In this document: piece after piece, positions 54,286 through 62,062 of the stretch
Position numbering within the stretch: the first letter of the stretch is position 1
Layout: every line of letters begins with the position of its first letter
Assembly (NCBI RefSeq): GCF_014334335.1
Contig: NZ_JACSEU010000001.1
Location: 558,001 to 622,000 of the forward strand
Origin: Treponema sp. Marseille-Q3903
GTDB taxonomy: Bacteria; Spirochaetota; Spirochaetia; Treponematales; Treponemataceae
Direction: 5' to 3'
DNA length: 64,000 bases
Program-made: the position numbers and the translations under genes
Notes under the pieces: generated by a model
The model's input: only the letters and a program-made list of their open reading frames with translations
What the model was told of the DNA's origin: nothing
The model's database searches: none

Positions 54286-55026
54286 ATGGCGGTTAAACGA
54301 ATTTCATTGATTGGAGTTCCTGTAGATATTTGTTCTCCGGAAAATCTTGAAAACGAAATACTTGAAATTTTGGCAAAACCCGGAACAAAGCAGATAATCT
54401 TGCTTTCAATCTGGGATTTATTAAAAGCTCGTCATAAAAGCGATTTTGCAGACTGTGTAAAAAATGCAGACTTGATTCTTCCGATTTCAAAGAGCATTCT
54501 CAAAGGTTCCAAATTTTTGAAAAAAGACGTTCCTGTGAGATATAATCCGTTTAGCGCAGTCATTCAGATTCTCTCGATTTTAGATTCTCACTATAAAACT
54601 CTTTATATGCTCGGTTCCAGCGAAAAAACTTTGAACAAAGCCGAACGAAATATCCGCGATACTTTTTGCAACTTAAGGTTGATCGGGCGGTACGTAGGTT
54701 ATTATCCGAAAGGAGTTGAAAGTGACATCGTGCAGGCAATTTTTAAGGCGCAGCCTTCTTTGGTTTTGTTGAGCGACGGTGTAAAAGAAAAAAACTGCTG
54801 GCCGTATCGCAGACGGAATCAATTCTCATCATCGATATTTTTATACTACAAAGACGCATTTGGAATTTTTTCCGAGCGAATAAAGAGAGTAAAAGAAAAG
54901 ACTTTTGACAGAGGTCACGAAATCTATTCGGAGATTGTCAGAAACCCTTTCAAAATATTTTTGTTACTTCCTTATATTTGGTATGTAACAGTTTTAATCT
55001 GGTACAGATTGTTCAAAAAACAATAA
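54286..55026 (+). CDS. Divergent WecG/TagA-like glycosyltransferase
   Basis: A 246-residue protein with the WecG/TagA/CpsF-type N-terminus (ISLIGVPVDICSPENLENEI) and the later GRYVGYYPKGVESDIVQAI...PSLVLLSDGVKEKN segment that aligns with the family's GYF and GxPKQE region. The conserved catalytic region near the 'ADG' motif reads ADLILPISKSI and lacks the usual aspartate, so it may be inactive or have an altered substrate. A C-terminal hydrophobic segment (about 222-242) suggests membrane attachment. An AGAGGA site precedes the ATG. Confidence 0.6.
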   Translation: MAVKRISLIGVPVDICSPENLENEILEILAKPGTKQIILLSIWDLLKARHKSDFADCVKNADLILPISKSILKGSKFLKKDVPVRYNPFSAVIQILSILDSHYKTLYMLGSSEKTLNKAERNIRDTFCNLRLIGRYVGYYPKGVESDIVQAIFKAQPSLVLLSDGVKEKNCWPYRRRNQFSSSIFLYYKDAFGIFSERIKRVKEKTFDRGHEIYSEIVRNPFKIFLLLPYIWYVTVLIWYRLFKKQ

Positions 55027-55050
55027 GCTGAATAAAACGCAGGGAGAGCT

Positions 55051-56202
55051 GTGGATTTTCATGATACAGGTACGATTTCTTTAATTTCAAACCGCGAAGA
55101 TATAATCGGATTCTGTAAAGGCATCTGCAAAGAATATGTTGAATTACATGTTCAATCGGAATTATCGGATATGGTTCCAACTGTTTCATGCGTTCTCCAG
55201 CTTATAGACGCATCTTTGTTTATCAAGCCAAATCCAAAAATATTACAGTATGCACAGATAAATGATAACCTTATCTGCATTTTGCCTTTTGATGTATCAA
55301 ATGAAATAAAAGAGTATGTCGAGAACACTTTTAAACATATTGTTCCTTATCCTGGCGATTTTAAACATTTCAGAAATTTTTGTACAAAGATTGCAGAGAA
55401 AATTCTGCGCGAAAAAAGGAATGAAGATAATGAGATCCTTGAAAACGAAAATGTAGATGCTTCTTTTTTCGGATTTTTCTCAGGACAGTCCAAACTAGTC
55501 AAAATCGTCAGGCAGCAGATAAAAAACGCCGCTCTGACTGAAAATCCGGTTTTAATTCTTGGCGAAACAGGAACGGGAAAATCTACGGCGGCAGATGTAA
55601 TCCATCGTCTTTCGAGCAGAAAAAATCACGAAATGGTTTCATTCAGCATTTCAACTTTGGTCGATACTCTTGCAGCCAGCACTTTTTTTGGCGCAACAAA
55701 AGGAGCTTTTACAAGTGCGGATAATCCTCAGCAAGGTATTCTTGAAATTGCAGATAAAAGTACGTTGTTCCTTGATGAATTCGGTTCGCTTTCTCCAGAA
55801 GGTCAGGCAATGCTGTTGACTGTTCTGGAATCAGGGAATTATAAAAAAGTCGGTAGCGGAATTGAAGAACATGTTGACGTTCGTTTTATTTTTGCCACGA
55901 ATGCAGATATTAAAAAAATGCTTGAGAAAAAAACTTTCCGTGAAGATTTATATTACAGAATTGATACGGTGATAAAACTTCCGCCATTGCGAGAGCATGC
56001 TGAGGATATTCCTGGAATGGTAAATTCATTTATGCTTTCTTCAAATAAAATAATGACGCCAGTTGCCATCGAAAAACTTGTGAACTATAAATGGCCGGGA
56101 AATATACGTCAGCTCAAAAAGACTCTTGCAAAAACTGTCGAAGAAACAAAAAAAGATACAATCACGGCAGATTTAATTAAGTTCTGCGGATATAATTTGT
56201 AA
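55051..56202 (+). CDS. Sigma-54-activator-type AAA+ protein lacking a DNA-binding domain
   Basis: A 383-residue protein. An N-terminal region of about 135 residues is unassigned, perhaps a degenerate receiver. The AAA+ domain has Walker A GETGTGKS near 172, a GAFTSA loop where activators have GAFTGA, Walker B LFLDEFGSL near 232, the arginine finger FREDLYYR near 299 and sensor II WPGNIRQLKK near 349. It ends soon after, with no Fis-type helix-turn-helix. It may activate sigma-54 polymerase from solution or have another remodelling job. GTG start with GGGAG. Its end overlaps the convergent recQ end by 30 nt. Confidence 0.85.
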   Translation: MDFHDTGTISLISNREDIIGFCKGICKEYVELHVQSELSDMVPTVSCVLQLIDASLFIKPNPKILQYAQINDNLICILPFDVSNEIKEYVENTFKHIVPYPGDFKHFRNFCTKIAEKILREKRNEDNEILENENVDASFFGFFSGQSKLVKIVRQQIKNAALTENPVLILGETGTGKSTAADVIHRLSSRKNHEMVSFSISTLVDTLAASTFFGATKGAFTSADNPQQGILEIADKSTLFLDEFGSLSPEGQAMLLTVLESGNYKKVGSGIEEHVDVRFIFATNADIKKMLEKKTFREDLYYRIDTVIKLPPLREHAEDIPGMVNSFMLSSNKIMTPVAIEKLVNYKWPGNIRQLKKTLAKTVEETKKDTITADLIKFCGYNL

Positions 56203-58047
56203 AAGTGAATTTCCGAATTCTTCTGCTTTGACTTTTCCAAGCCCGTATATGTTCGACAGTTCGCTTCGAGATGCCGGCTTTTTTGCTGCAAGATCTAAAA
56301 TCGTCTTGTCACCAAAAATCATGTAAGGTGCTGCGTTCAAATCGTAAGCTTTTCGTGTTCGCCACATTTTTAACGAGGAAATTATTTTTTCTGCCTGAAA
56401 ATCGTCGTCGGCTGGTTCTTCCGCAATGATTTGCTCGCCTGTTTTGCCGCAAGTTCCTTTCAGACGTCTATTTTTCTTAGGAAACGATTTGATCACATGT
56501 CTGATCGGAAGCTTGAGGGAGGTGCGTGTTGAAATAAATGTTTTCCCGAGCACGGAGAGTGTCAGCACATTGTATTCACCTGTCTTAATCAGATAATTTT
56601 CACTGATTAGAGCGTCTGTCAATTCCAGCCACTCTTTTTTTGAATATTCCGTCCCGATTCCCCAAGTAGTCAGTTTGTCGTGCCCGTTCTCTATAATTCT
56701 TTTGTTTTTTGAACCGAGCAATACGTCTGCTATGTAGTTTGCGCCGAAACGCTGTTGCGTGCGGATTATACAGCAAAGGAGTTTTTGTGCTGGAATGGTG
56801 ACATCTTTTAATGGAATGCCGCCGATACTGCAAATATCACAACAGCAATTCGCATCTTCGTTTTGCGAGGTGTATTGTTCTCCAAAATAAGCAAGGAGAG
56901 CTTTGCGGCGGCAGCTGCGCGTTGTCGCGAAAGAAACCATATTTTGCAACAAAATCTCAGATTTTTCCGGGTCGGCAGCGTCTTCAAAAAAGAAACGAAC
57001 TTTGTGAACGTCGGCTGGGCTGTACAAAAGCAATGCTGATGATGGCAGCCCGTCGCGTCCTGCTCTCCCGATTTCCTGATAATATTCTTCTACAGATTTA
57101 GGGATATCGTAATTTATAACATAACGCACGTTCGGTTTGTTTATTCCCATTCCGAATGCAATTGTTGCGACAATAATTTGCACTTCATCGTTGATAAAAA
57201 GATTTTGATTTTTGGAGCGATTTTCGTCCGAAAGCCCTGCGTGGTATTTGAGAACCGAATATCCAAGGTTGTCTAGCTTTTTTGTAAGTTCGTCAACTTG
57301 CTTGCGCGAATAGCAATATATGATTCCGCTTTCACCTGGATGCTTTTTTATAAATTGAATCACTTGCTCAAGACCGTTTTGTTTTTGTTGAATTTCAAGG
57401 AAGATGTTTTCACGATTAAAGCTTGATATGAAAATGGAGGGTTTTTTCATTCCAAGATTTTGAATTATGTCTGTCCGAACGTGTTCTGTAGCTGTTGCGG
57501 TCAGCGCCAGCATGACTGCCTTTGGAAAAAAGTTTCTTATTGAATAAATTTCAAGATAGTCGGGACGGAAGTCGTGCCCCCATTGAGAGACGCAGTGTGC
57601 TTCATCGATTGTGATGCAGCTTACTTTTATATCCGGCGATGAAAGAATTTCACGAATTCTGGCAGTCGCAAGCCCTTCCGGTGAAACGTAAACAATCTTC
57701 ACTTTGTTTGATTTTATTTCATCTACGGCAGCAATATAATCTTCCCATGAAAGAGAGCTGTTTAAAAATACTGAATGAATTCCAACAGTTTCAAGCGAAC
57801 GAACTTGATCTTGCATAAGAGAAATCAAAGGGGAGACGACGACTGTTATGCCTTCTTTTATCAATGCAGGCAGCTGATAACAAAGAGATTTTCCGCCTCC
57901 TGTAGGCATTACCGCAAGAGTGTCTTTTCCGTTCAGTACATTTTTGATTATTTCTTTTTGAAGAGGGCGAAATGAATCGTAGCCGAAAATTGTTTTAAGC
58001 AGTAACTCTGGTTTAGCACCAACAAAAGCATCATTTACTATTTTCAC
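56173..58047 (-). CDS. recQ: ATP-dependent DNA helicase RecQ
   Basis: About 624 residues. Walker A MPTGGGKSLCYQ near 44, DEAH box near 138, QWGHDFRPDY near 147, HAGL and the IGRAGRDG motif VI near 332. RQC zinc cysteines (C-x3-C type) near 378-400 and an HRDC domain at the C-terminus (KPASRSELSNIYGLGK). I place the start at the GTG at 58047, which leaves 21 residues before the FGYDSFRP motif as in E. coli RecQ. The frame is open to an ATG at 58086, but that stretch holds an extended -10 and the tRNA promoter of the other strand. Confidence 0.93.
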   Translation of the reverse strand: MKIVNDAFVGAKPELLLKTIFGYDSFRPLQKEIIKNVLNGKDTLAVMPTGGGKSLCYQLPALIKEGITVVVSPLISLMQDQVRSLETVGIHSVFLNSSLSWEDYIAAVDEIKSNKVKIVYVSPEGLATARIREILSSPDIKVSCITIDEAHCVSQWGHDFRPDYLEIYSIRNFFPKAVMLALTATATEHVRTDIIQNLGMKKPSIFISSFNRENIFLEIQQKQNGLEQVIQFIKKHPGESGIIYCYSRKQVDELTKKLDNLGYSVLKYHAGLSDENRSKNQNLFINDEVQIIVATIAFGMGINKPNVRYVINYDIPKSVEEYYQEIGRAGRDGLPSSALLLYSPADVHKVRFFFEDAADPEKSEILLQNMVSFATTRSCRRKALLAYFGEQYTSQNEDANCCCDICSIGGIPLKDVTIPAQKLLCCIIRTQQRFGANYIADVLLGSKNKRIIENGHDKLTTWGIGTEYSKKEWLELTDALISENYLIKTGEYNVLTLSVLGKTFISTRTSLKLPIRHVIKSFPKKNRRLKGTCGKTGEQIIAEEPADDDFQAEKIISSLKMWRTRKAYDLNAAPYMIFGDKTILDLAAKKPASRSELSNIYGLGKVKAEEFGNSLLQIISAELN

Positions 58048-58053
58048 ATAGTT

Positions 58054-58062
58054 ATTATAGCA
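58054..58062 (-). promoter_or_regulatory. Extended -10 promoter of recQ
   Basis: On the minus strand TGCTATAAT ends 6 nt before the GTG at 58047. Confidence 0.5.
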
Positions 58063-58071
58063 TGAAAACAC

Positions 58072-58100
58072 TTGAAACATCTCCACATATTTGATATATT
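58072..58100 (+). promoter_or_regulatory. Promoter of tRNA-Leu(CAA)
   Basis: TTGAAA at 58072-58077, 17-nt spacer, TATATT at 58095-58100. The tRNA begins 12 nt after the -10, the same layout as tRNA-Leu(UAA). Confidence 0.75.
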
Positions 58101-58111
58101 ACACAAATCGA

Positions 58112-58194
58112 GCCGGAGTGGTGGAATGGTAGACACGACAGACTCAAAATCTGTTGCGAGCAATCGTGTAAGAGTTCAAGTCTCTTCTCCGGTA
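58112..58194 (+). tRNA. tRNA-Leu (anticodon CAA)
   Basis: An 83-nt class II tRNA. The acceptor GCCGGAG pairs with CTCCGGT, with a G-U wobble at the first pair. The anticodon loop CTCAAAA gives CAA, with stem ACAGA/TCTGT. The variable arm is TGCGA/TCGTG with loop GCAA, and the T-loop is TTCAAGT. CCA is not encoded. It sits between recQ and comM, both on the other strand. Confidence 0.95.
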
Positions 58195-58195
58195 T

Positions 58196-58226
58196 AAAAC
58201 TTCCCGAATATGGGAAGTTTTTTTTT
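58196..58226 (+). terminator. Rho-independent terminator after tRNA-Leu(CAA)
   Basis: AAAACTTCCC (58196-58205), loop GAATAT, GGGAAGTTTT (58212-58221) and a T-run. It also follows the comM stop on the other strand, so it may act in both directions. Confidence 0.9.
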
Positions 58227-59796
58227 ATAATTCTGGCACAATGTTGCAGCACAGTTTCCTATAATCAACTGCTTCTCTTATATCCTCCGCTTCAATCTCT
58301 TCATCCCCTGATATATCTGCGATTGTCCTTGCAACTTTTATGCATGAAGAAACTGCTCTTGGAGAAAATCCGTAGCGGTTTGTTGCGTTGTCGAGAATCT
58401 TTAGAGCTTGTGTGCCAAGTTTGCATGTTTCTGCAATTTCTTCCGGTGTGAGTTTTGCATTTTTAATATCATTTCTTTCTCGTTGTCTGTTTATCGCGCG
58501 TGCAATTCCTTTTCTTATCTCCGATGTCGTCTCTAGACCCGGTCGCTCTGCTTCGTCTTCTAAATTGTTGCAGTTATTTTCAACAAAAACTCGTAAATCG
58601 ATTCTGTCCAGCAATGGTGCCGAAAATTTCTTCCAGTAAAGGTCGATAGATTTTGCACTGCACAGACAGAGTTTTGTCTTTGAACCGAAGTTTCCACATG
58701 GACATGGGTTTACAGCCATAAGCAGCTGAAAGTTTGCAGGGTATACAGTGTTTCTTCCGGCTCTGCTCAATGTGATTTGCCCATTTTCAAGAGGGACGCG
58801 CAACATCTGCAAAACCGATGAGCGGAATTCCGCCGCTTCGTCTAAAAATAAAACTCCATTATGTGAAAGAGAAATTTCTCCCGGCCTGCAGTTCGGACCG
58901 CCTCCGCAAATTCCTTCGATCGTTGCTGTTTGATGAGGAATTCGGAAAGGAGGTATTCTAACCAACGGTTCCGAAGGTTTAATCAATCCTGCAAGTGACC
59001 AGATGCGCGTTACTGACTGTGCTTCTTCCATCGTAAGAATCGGATTAAGCGCTGGAAACATTTGGATTGCCATCGTCTTTCCACAGCCCGGAGCTCCAAT
59101 TGCAATCATATTATGGCCACCGGCAGCTGCAATTTGCAGAGATCGGACGAGTTGTTTTTGTCCTTTCAAATCTGCAAATTCATAGCCGGGAGAAATTTTG
59201 GGAAAATAAACGCCGTCGATTTCATCGCAACCTTTCGGTTTTTGATCTGATTGTACGTCGCAGTTTTGTGAGTCAAAAAAAGATTTGTCCCTCATCGCAC
59301 GAAAAGCATTTTCAAGCGTGTCAGCACCATAAATTTTTACTCCCACAACTTGCCTTGCTTCATCGGCATTTAATTCAGGAACAATCGCCGTTCTAATTCC
59401 CGATGCAGCTGCTGTTGATACTGCCGCATGAATCCCTTTGACAGACCTTACCTTCCCCGACAGTTCCAATTCACCCATAACCAACACCGGTTCACATAAA
59501 AAATCTTGTTCTTCATTACTCAAAGCGTACATCCCAAGTACAGCTAAAGCAACCGGCAAATCAAAACCTGCACCTTCTTTTTTCAAATCGGCAGGCGACA
59601 AACTGATCAACACTCGCTCCGGCGGAAAATCAAACCCTGAATTTCGTATAGCAGCCTGCATCCTTTCTCTAGATTCTTTTACAGCACCATCGGCTAACCC
59701 AACAATATCCACGGCAGGAATCCCACGCCTCAAATCAACCTCAACAGTGACAAGTGCTCCTTCGTACCCGAAAGGCGAAAAAGAAAAAATCTGCAT
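58225..59796 (-). CDS. comM: YifB/ComM-family Mg-chelatase-like AAA+ ATPase
   Basis: A 523-residue protein. An N-terminal Lon-like domain (about 20-165) is followed by a Mg-chelatase AAA+ module with Walker A GAPGCGKT near 237, Walker B FLDEAAEF near 318 and the NPCPCG motif near 364. The C-terminal helical domain carries SCIKVARTIADIS. ComM helps branch migration when foreign DNA is recombined during transformation; that role is by similarity. A GGGAG site precedes the ATG. Confidence 0.93.
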   Translation of the reverse strand: MQIFSFSPFGYEGALVTVEVDLRRGIPAVDIVGLADGAVKESRERMQAAIRNSGFDFPPERVLISLSPADLKKEGAGFDLPVALAVLGMYALSNEEQDFLCEPVLVMGELELSGKVRSVKGIHAAVSTAAASGIRTAIVPELNADEARQVVGVKIYGADTLENAFRAMRDKSFFDSQNCDVQSDQKPKGCDEIDGVYFPKISPGYEFADLKGQKQLVRSLQIAAAGGHNMIAIGAPGCGKTMAIQMFPALNPILTMEEAQSVTRIWSLAGLIKPSEPLVRIPPFRIPHQTATIEGICGGGPNCRPGEISLSHNGVLFLDEAAEFRSSVLQMLRVPLENGQITLSRAGRNTVYPANFQLLMAVNPCPCGNFGSKTKLCLCSAKSIDLYWKKFSAPLLDRIDLRVFVENNCNNLEDEAERPGLETTSEIRKGIARAINRQRERNDIKNAKLTPEEIAETCKLGTQALKILDNATNRYGFSPRAVSSCIKVARTIADISGDEEIEAEDIREAVDYRKLCCNIVPEL

Positions 59797-59914
59797 CGCT
59801 TATCTCCCAAAAAATCTCTATATTAATATTTGCCGCGATATTCGATTTTTGACAAAATTTTGACGAAAAAAACAAAAAATATGATAAATTAATATCAAAG
59901 AGATAAAACGCGTG

Positions 59915-59966
59915 TTTTGTTGCTGTTCCTTTAATCGGCGTGATGAGAAACTTCAAAGCAACAAAA
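59915..59966 (+). promoter_or_regulatory. Inverted repeat in the leader of the 59991 gene
   Basis: TTTTGTTGCT (59915-59924) pairs perfectly with AGCAACAAAA (59957-59966) around a 32-nt loop, ending 24 nt before the ATG. No T-run follows. It may be an operator or an mRNA stem. Confidence 0.35.
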
Positions 59967-59990
59967 TATTCAGCTGATTGAGATTTGATA

Positions 59991-60605
59991 ATGAAAAGAT
60001 TTTGCTTACTTTTGACATCATTATTTTTTTCGGCAGTTGTGTTTGCACAGCCTGTTTCAGGCTCATTTTACGACTTTATAGACCAGACACAAGAAATGCC
60101 GGTAAAACCGAATCCTACAACTTTGATAATCTACAGGCTCGAAAGCCGTTACGAAATGAACGAAATCCGCTGTTGGCTTAAACTTGAAGATGAAAATGGA
60201 AACGACGTTACATACACTTCTGCAAAAGCCGCTTATGAATGGCCTGTTTATAAATACTGGGATCCGTATAAGACAAACAGGACACTTCCTCAGACTTTTA
60301 CCCAACGAGAACCCGATTTGATTCCTTACCGCAAAAAATATTATCTAAGCGGTGGAATGGCAATGCATCTAAATCTGAAAAAAGGAAAATACAAGATAAG
60401 TTTGTACACGCCAATCGATCAGCAAAATAATTTTGAATATCCGACAGAAGGGCAAAGAGCGTTTGAATGGCATTCTAACGTCTTTGAATACGATACGGAA
60501 AATCCTACAAATGTATTATTTGTGACGCCAGTAACCGATGAAAACGGATTTTACAATGGCGGCTGGCTCATAGATTACAAGCAGCCGGTTCAAGTCACAC
60601 GTTGA
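59991..60605 (+). CDS. Exported protein of unknown function
   Basis: A 204-residue protein with a clear signal peptide (MKRFCLLLTSLFFSAVVFAQ) and a beta-rich mature domain, rich in Tyr, Trp and Asn, with the feature FEWHSNVFEYDTENPTNVLF near 150. I do not recognise a family. It is probably periplasmic or outer-membrane associated. I start at the ATG at 59991; an in-frame TTG six bases upstream gives a longer n-region. The ribosome site is weak. Divergent from comM, convergent with the E2-like gene. Confidence 0.7.
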   Translation: MKRFCLLLTSLFFSAVVFAQPVSGSFYDFIDQTQEMPVKPNPTTLIIYRLESRYEMNEIRCWLKLEDENGNDVTYTSAKAAYEWPVYKYWDPYKTNRTLPQTFTQREPDLIPYRKKYYLSGGMAMHLNLKKGKYKISLYTPIDQQNNFEYPTEGQRAFEWHSNVFEYDTENPTNVLFVTPVTDENGFYNGGWLIDYKQPVQVTR

Positions 60606-60614
60606 TGAATATTT

Positions 60615-61475
60615 TTAATAAGCAATTTCTTCTGAAAAAGGTTTTTCAAGCAGCGACGGATTTTCTATCAATTTTTTCAAAAGTTTGACAGATTTTGTGT
60701 AATAATATCCGTCAGCAATTCGCTCATCAATTGTCAGCGATATCTGAATCGTCTTTTTGATTTCCATCTTGCCTTTTGAGTCAAAATAAGGTCTTTTATC
60801 TTTTTTCCCTACGACCATGAAAATAGAAGTTGTTCCCCAGTTTGTAAGGTGGTGATAGCCTATATCAAGTCCTATTGAACCTAGGTTTGAAAGTATTACA
60901 GATGTGTAAAAAGGATCAGTCTTTATGATTGAATTCGGCATTAAACCGTGTCTGTCAAGCCATCGAGCTACTTTACTTATAATGTGCTTGAGTCCGATTT
61001 TTTGAATAAGCCTCATCCCTTTTGTAGACGGATCATCTTGTTTTTTGCAAAGTTTAATCTGCTCGTTTATCTTATTGTGGAGCGTCTCAAGCGTATCTGA
61101 CGGAACTGCGACAATGCGTGCAAGAGTTTCTTCACTTTCGTCGGATAAAGATTTTTTTACAACAAATCCGGCTGTCACTTCGTTCCGCTGATAATAATTT
61201 TTATTTGCAACAAATCTGTTTAACTTTGTCCTGAGTGTGATTGTCTTAAGGATAGCCGCTATAATCAGCTGGAAAATCGAATATTGCGCATCAGTTTTTT
61301 CTTTTAATTCTTCATTTTTTGCCTTAATATAAGCTTCTGCATTTTGAAGATTGATTTTAAATGACATATATGCTTCACAAGTAGTCCTGTCCGGCCACAT
61401 CAGGGGCATGCAGTAGTGCATGCAATCGATATCACGGATTAGTTTTCCATCTTTTCGGTCACCAATTTTTTTCAT
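60615..61475 (-). CDS. Stand-alone 2-oxoacid dehydrogenase E2-type acyltransferase domain, altered active site
   Basis: A 286-residue protein matching the CAT-like catalytic domain of E2 acyltransferases (SNLGSIGLDIGYHHLTNWG near 190; the terminal LTIDERIADG). It has no lipoyl or subunit-binding domain. The active-site motif HxxxDG reads ExxxDG: the His is Glu, so normal acyl transfer is doubtful. It could bind a CoA ester or act as a non-catalytic protein. TATAAT ends 8 nt before the ATG. No E1 or E3 genes are nearby. Confidence 0.78.
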   Translation of the reverse strand: MKKIGDRKDGKLIRDIDCMHYCMPLMWPDRTTCEAYMSFKINLQNAEAYIKAKNEELKEKTDAQYSIFQLIIAAILKTITLRTKLNRFVANKNYYQRNEVTAGFVVKKSLSDESEETLARIVAVPSDTLETLHNKINEQIKLCKKQDDPSTKGMRLIQKIGLKHIISKVARWLDRHGLMPNSIIKTDPFYTSVILSNLGSIGLDIGYHHLTNWGTTSIFMVVGKKDKRPYFDSKGKMEIKKTIQISLTIDERIADGYYYTKSVKLLKKLIENPSLLEKPFSEEIAY

Positions 61476-61483
61476 ATAAAAAA

Positions 61484-61489
61484 ATTATA
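61484..61489 (-). promoter_or_regulatory. -10 box of the E2-like gene
   Basis: On the minus strand TATAAT ends 8 nt before the ATG; the spacer is T-rich with no ribosome site. Confidence 0.4.
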
Positions 61490-61558
61490 ATATAGATTTA
61501 TCTTTTTTTGTATAATTTTCATCTATTTCGATGCAGATGATATTCGCAAGAAGAAAAT

Positions 61559-61587
61559 TTGCGCAAATGTTTTTTTTCGCTTATTCT
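61559..61587 (+). promoter_or_regulatory. Promoter of cdd
   Basis: TTGCGC at 61559-61564, 17-nt spacer, TATTCT at 61582-61587. The ATG lies 6 nt beyond the -10. Confidence 0.45.
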
Positions 61588-61593
61588 ATAAAT

Positions 61594-62010
61594 ATGAATT
61601 ATGAAGAATTGATAGAATCTGCAATAGAAATGCAAAATTATTCGTATGTGCCGTATTCTCACTTTCATGTTGGAGCGGCACTTTTAACTGCTGATGGAAA
61701 AGTCTACACCGGCTGCAATATTGAAAACGGCTCGTATGGAGCAACAAACTGCGCTGAAAGGGCTGCAATATTCAAAGCTGTCAGCGAAGGTGAAAAGAAT
61801 TTTTCTGCAATTGCGGTTGTAGGTGGACACGAAGATAAAGACGGAAAACCGACAATTGAAGATTTTTGCCCGCCTTGTGGAATCTGTCGTCAGGTTATGC
61901 TGGAGTTTTGCAAAAAAGATTTCAAAATTATCCTTGCAAAAAATCCAAAAGACTATAAAGTTTTCACACTAAACGATTTGCTTCCTGAGAGTTTTAGCCT
62001 AAAAGATTGA
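61594..62010 (+). CDS. cdd: Cytidine deaminase
   Basis: A 138-residue homotetrameric-type enzyme that converts cytidine and deoxycytidine to uridine forms in pyrimidine salvage. The zinc motifs are CAERAAI near 54 (Glu is the proton shuttle) and CPPCGICRQV near 90, with substrate-binding NIENGSYG near 44. I use the ATG at 61594, since MNYEELIESA begins the family's usual N-terminus; an ATG at 61531 would add 21 residues across the promoter. No ribosome site. Confidence 0.95.
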   Translation: MNYEELIESAIEMQNYSYVPYSHFHVGAALLTADGKVYTGCNIENGSYGATNCAERAAIFKAVSEGEKNFSAIAVVGGHEDKDGKPTIEDFCPPCGICRQVMLEFCKKDFKIILAKNPKDYKVFTLNDLLPESFSLKD

Positions 62011-62039
62011 GTTTTGCAAAATTGCAATTCTGTGCGACA

Positions 62040-62062
62040 AAAATAAAACTTGCTTTTATTTT
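62040..62062. terminator. Possible terminator between cdd and the M48 protease gene
   Basis: AAAATAAAA (62040-62048), loop CTTGC, TTTTATTTT (62054-62062), an A/T-only 9-bp stem in the gap between convergent genes. Confidence 0.35.

Noticed and set aside
58048-58086. Upstream ATG for recQ
   Set aside because: It lies upstream of a TGCTATAAT promoter and overlaps the divergent tRNA promoter. A GTG preceded by GGAG at 58071 is a fallback, so the start remains somewhat uncertain.
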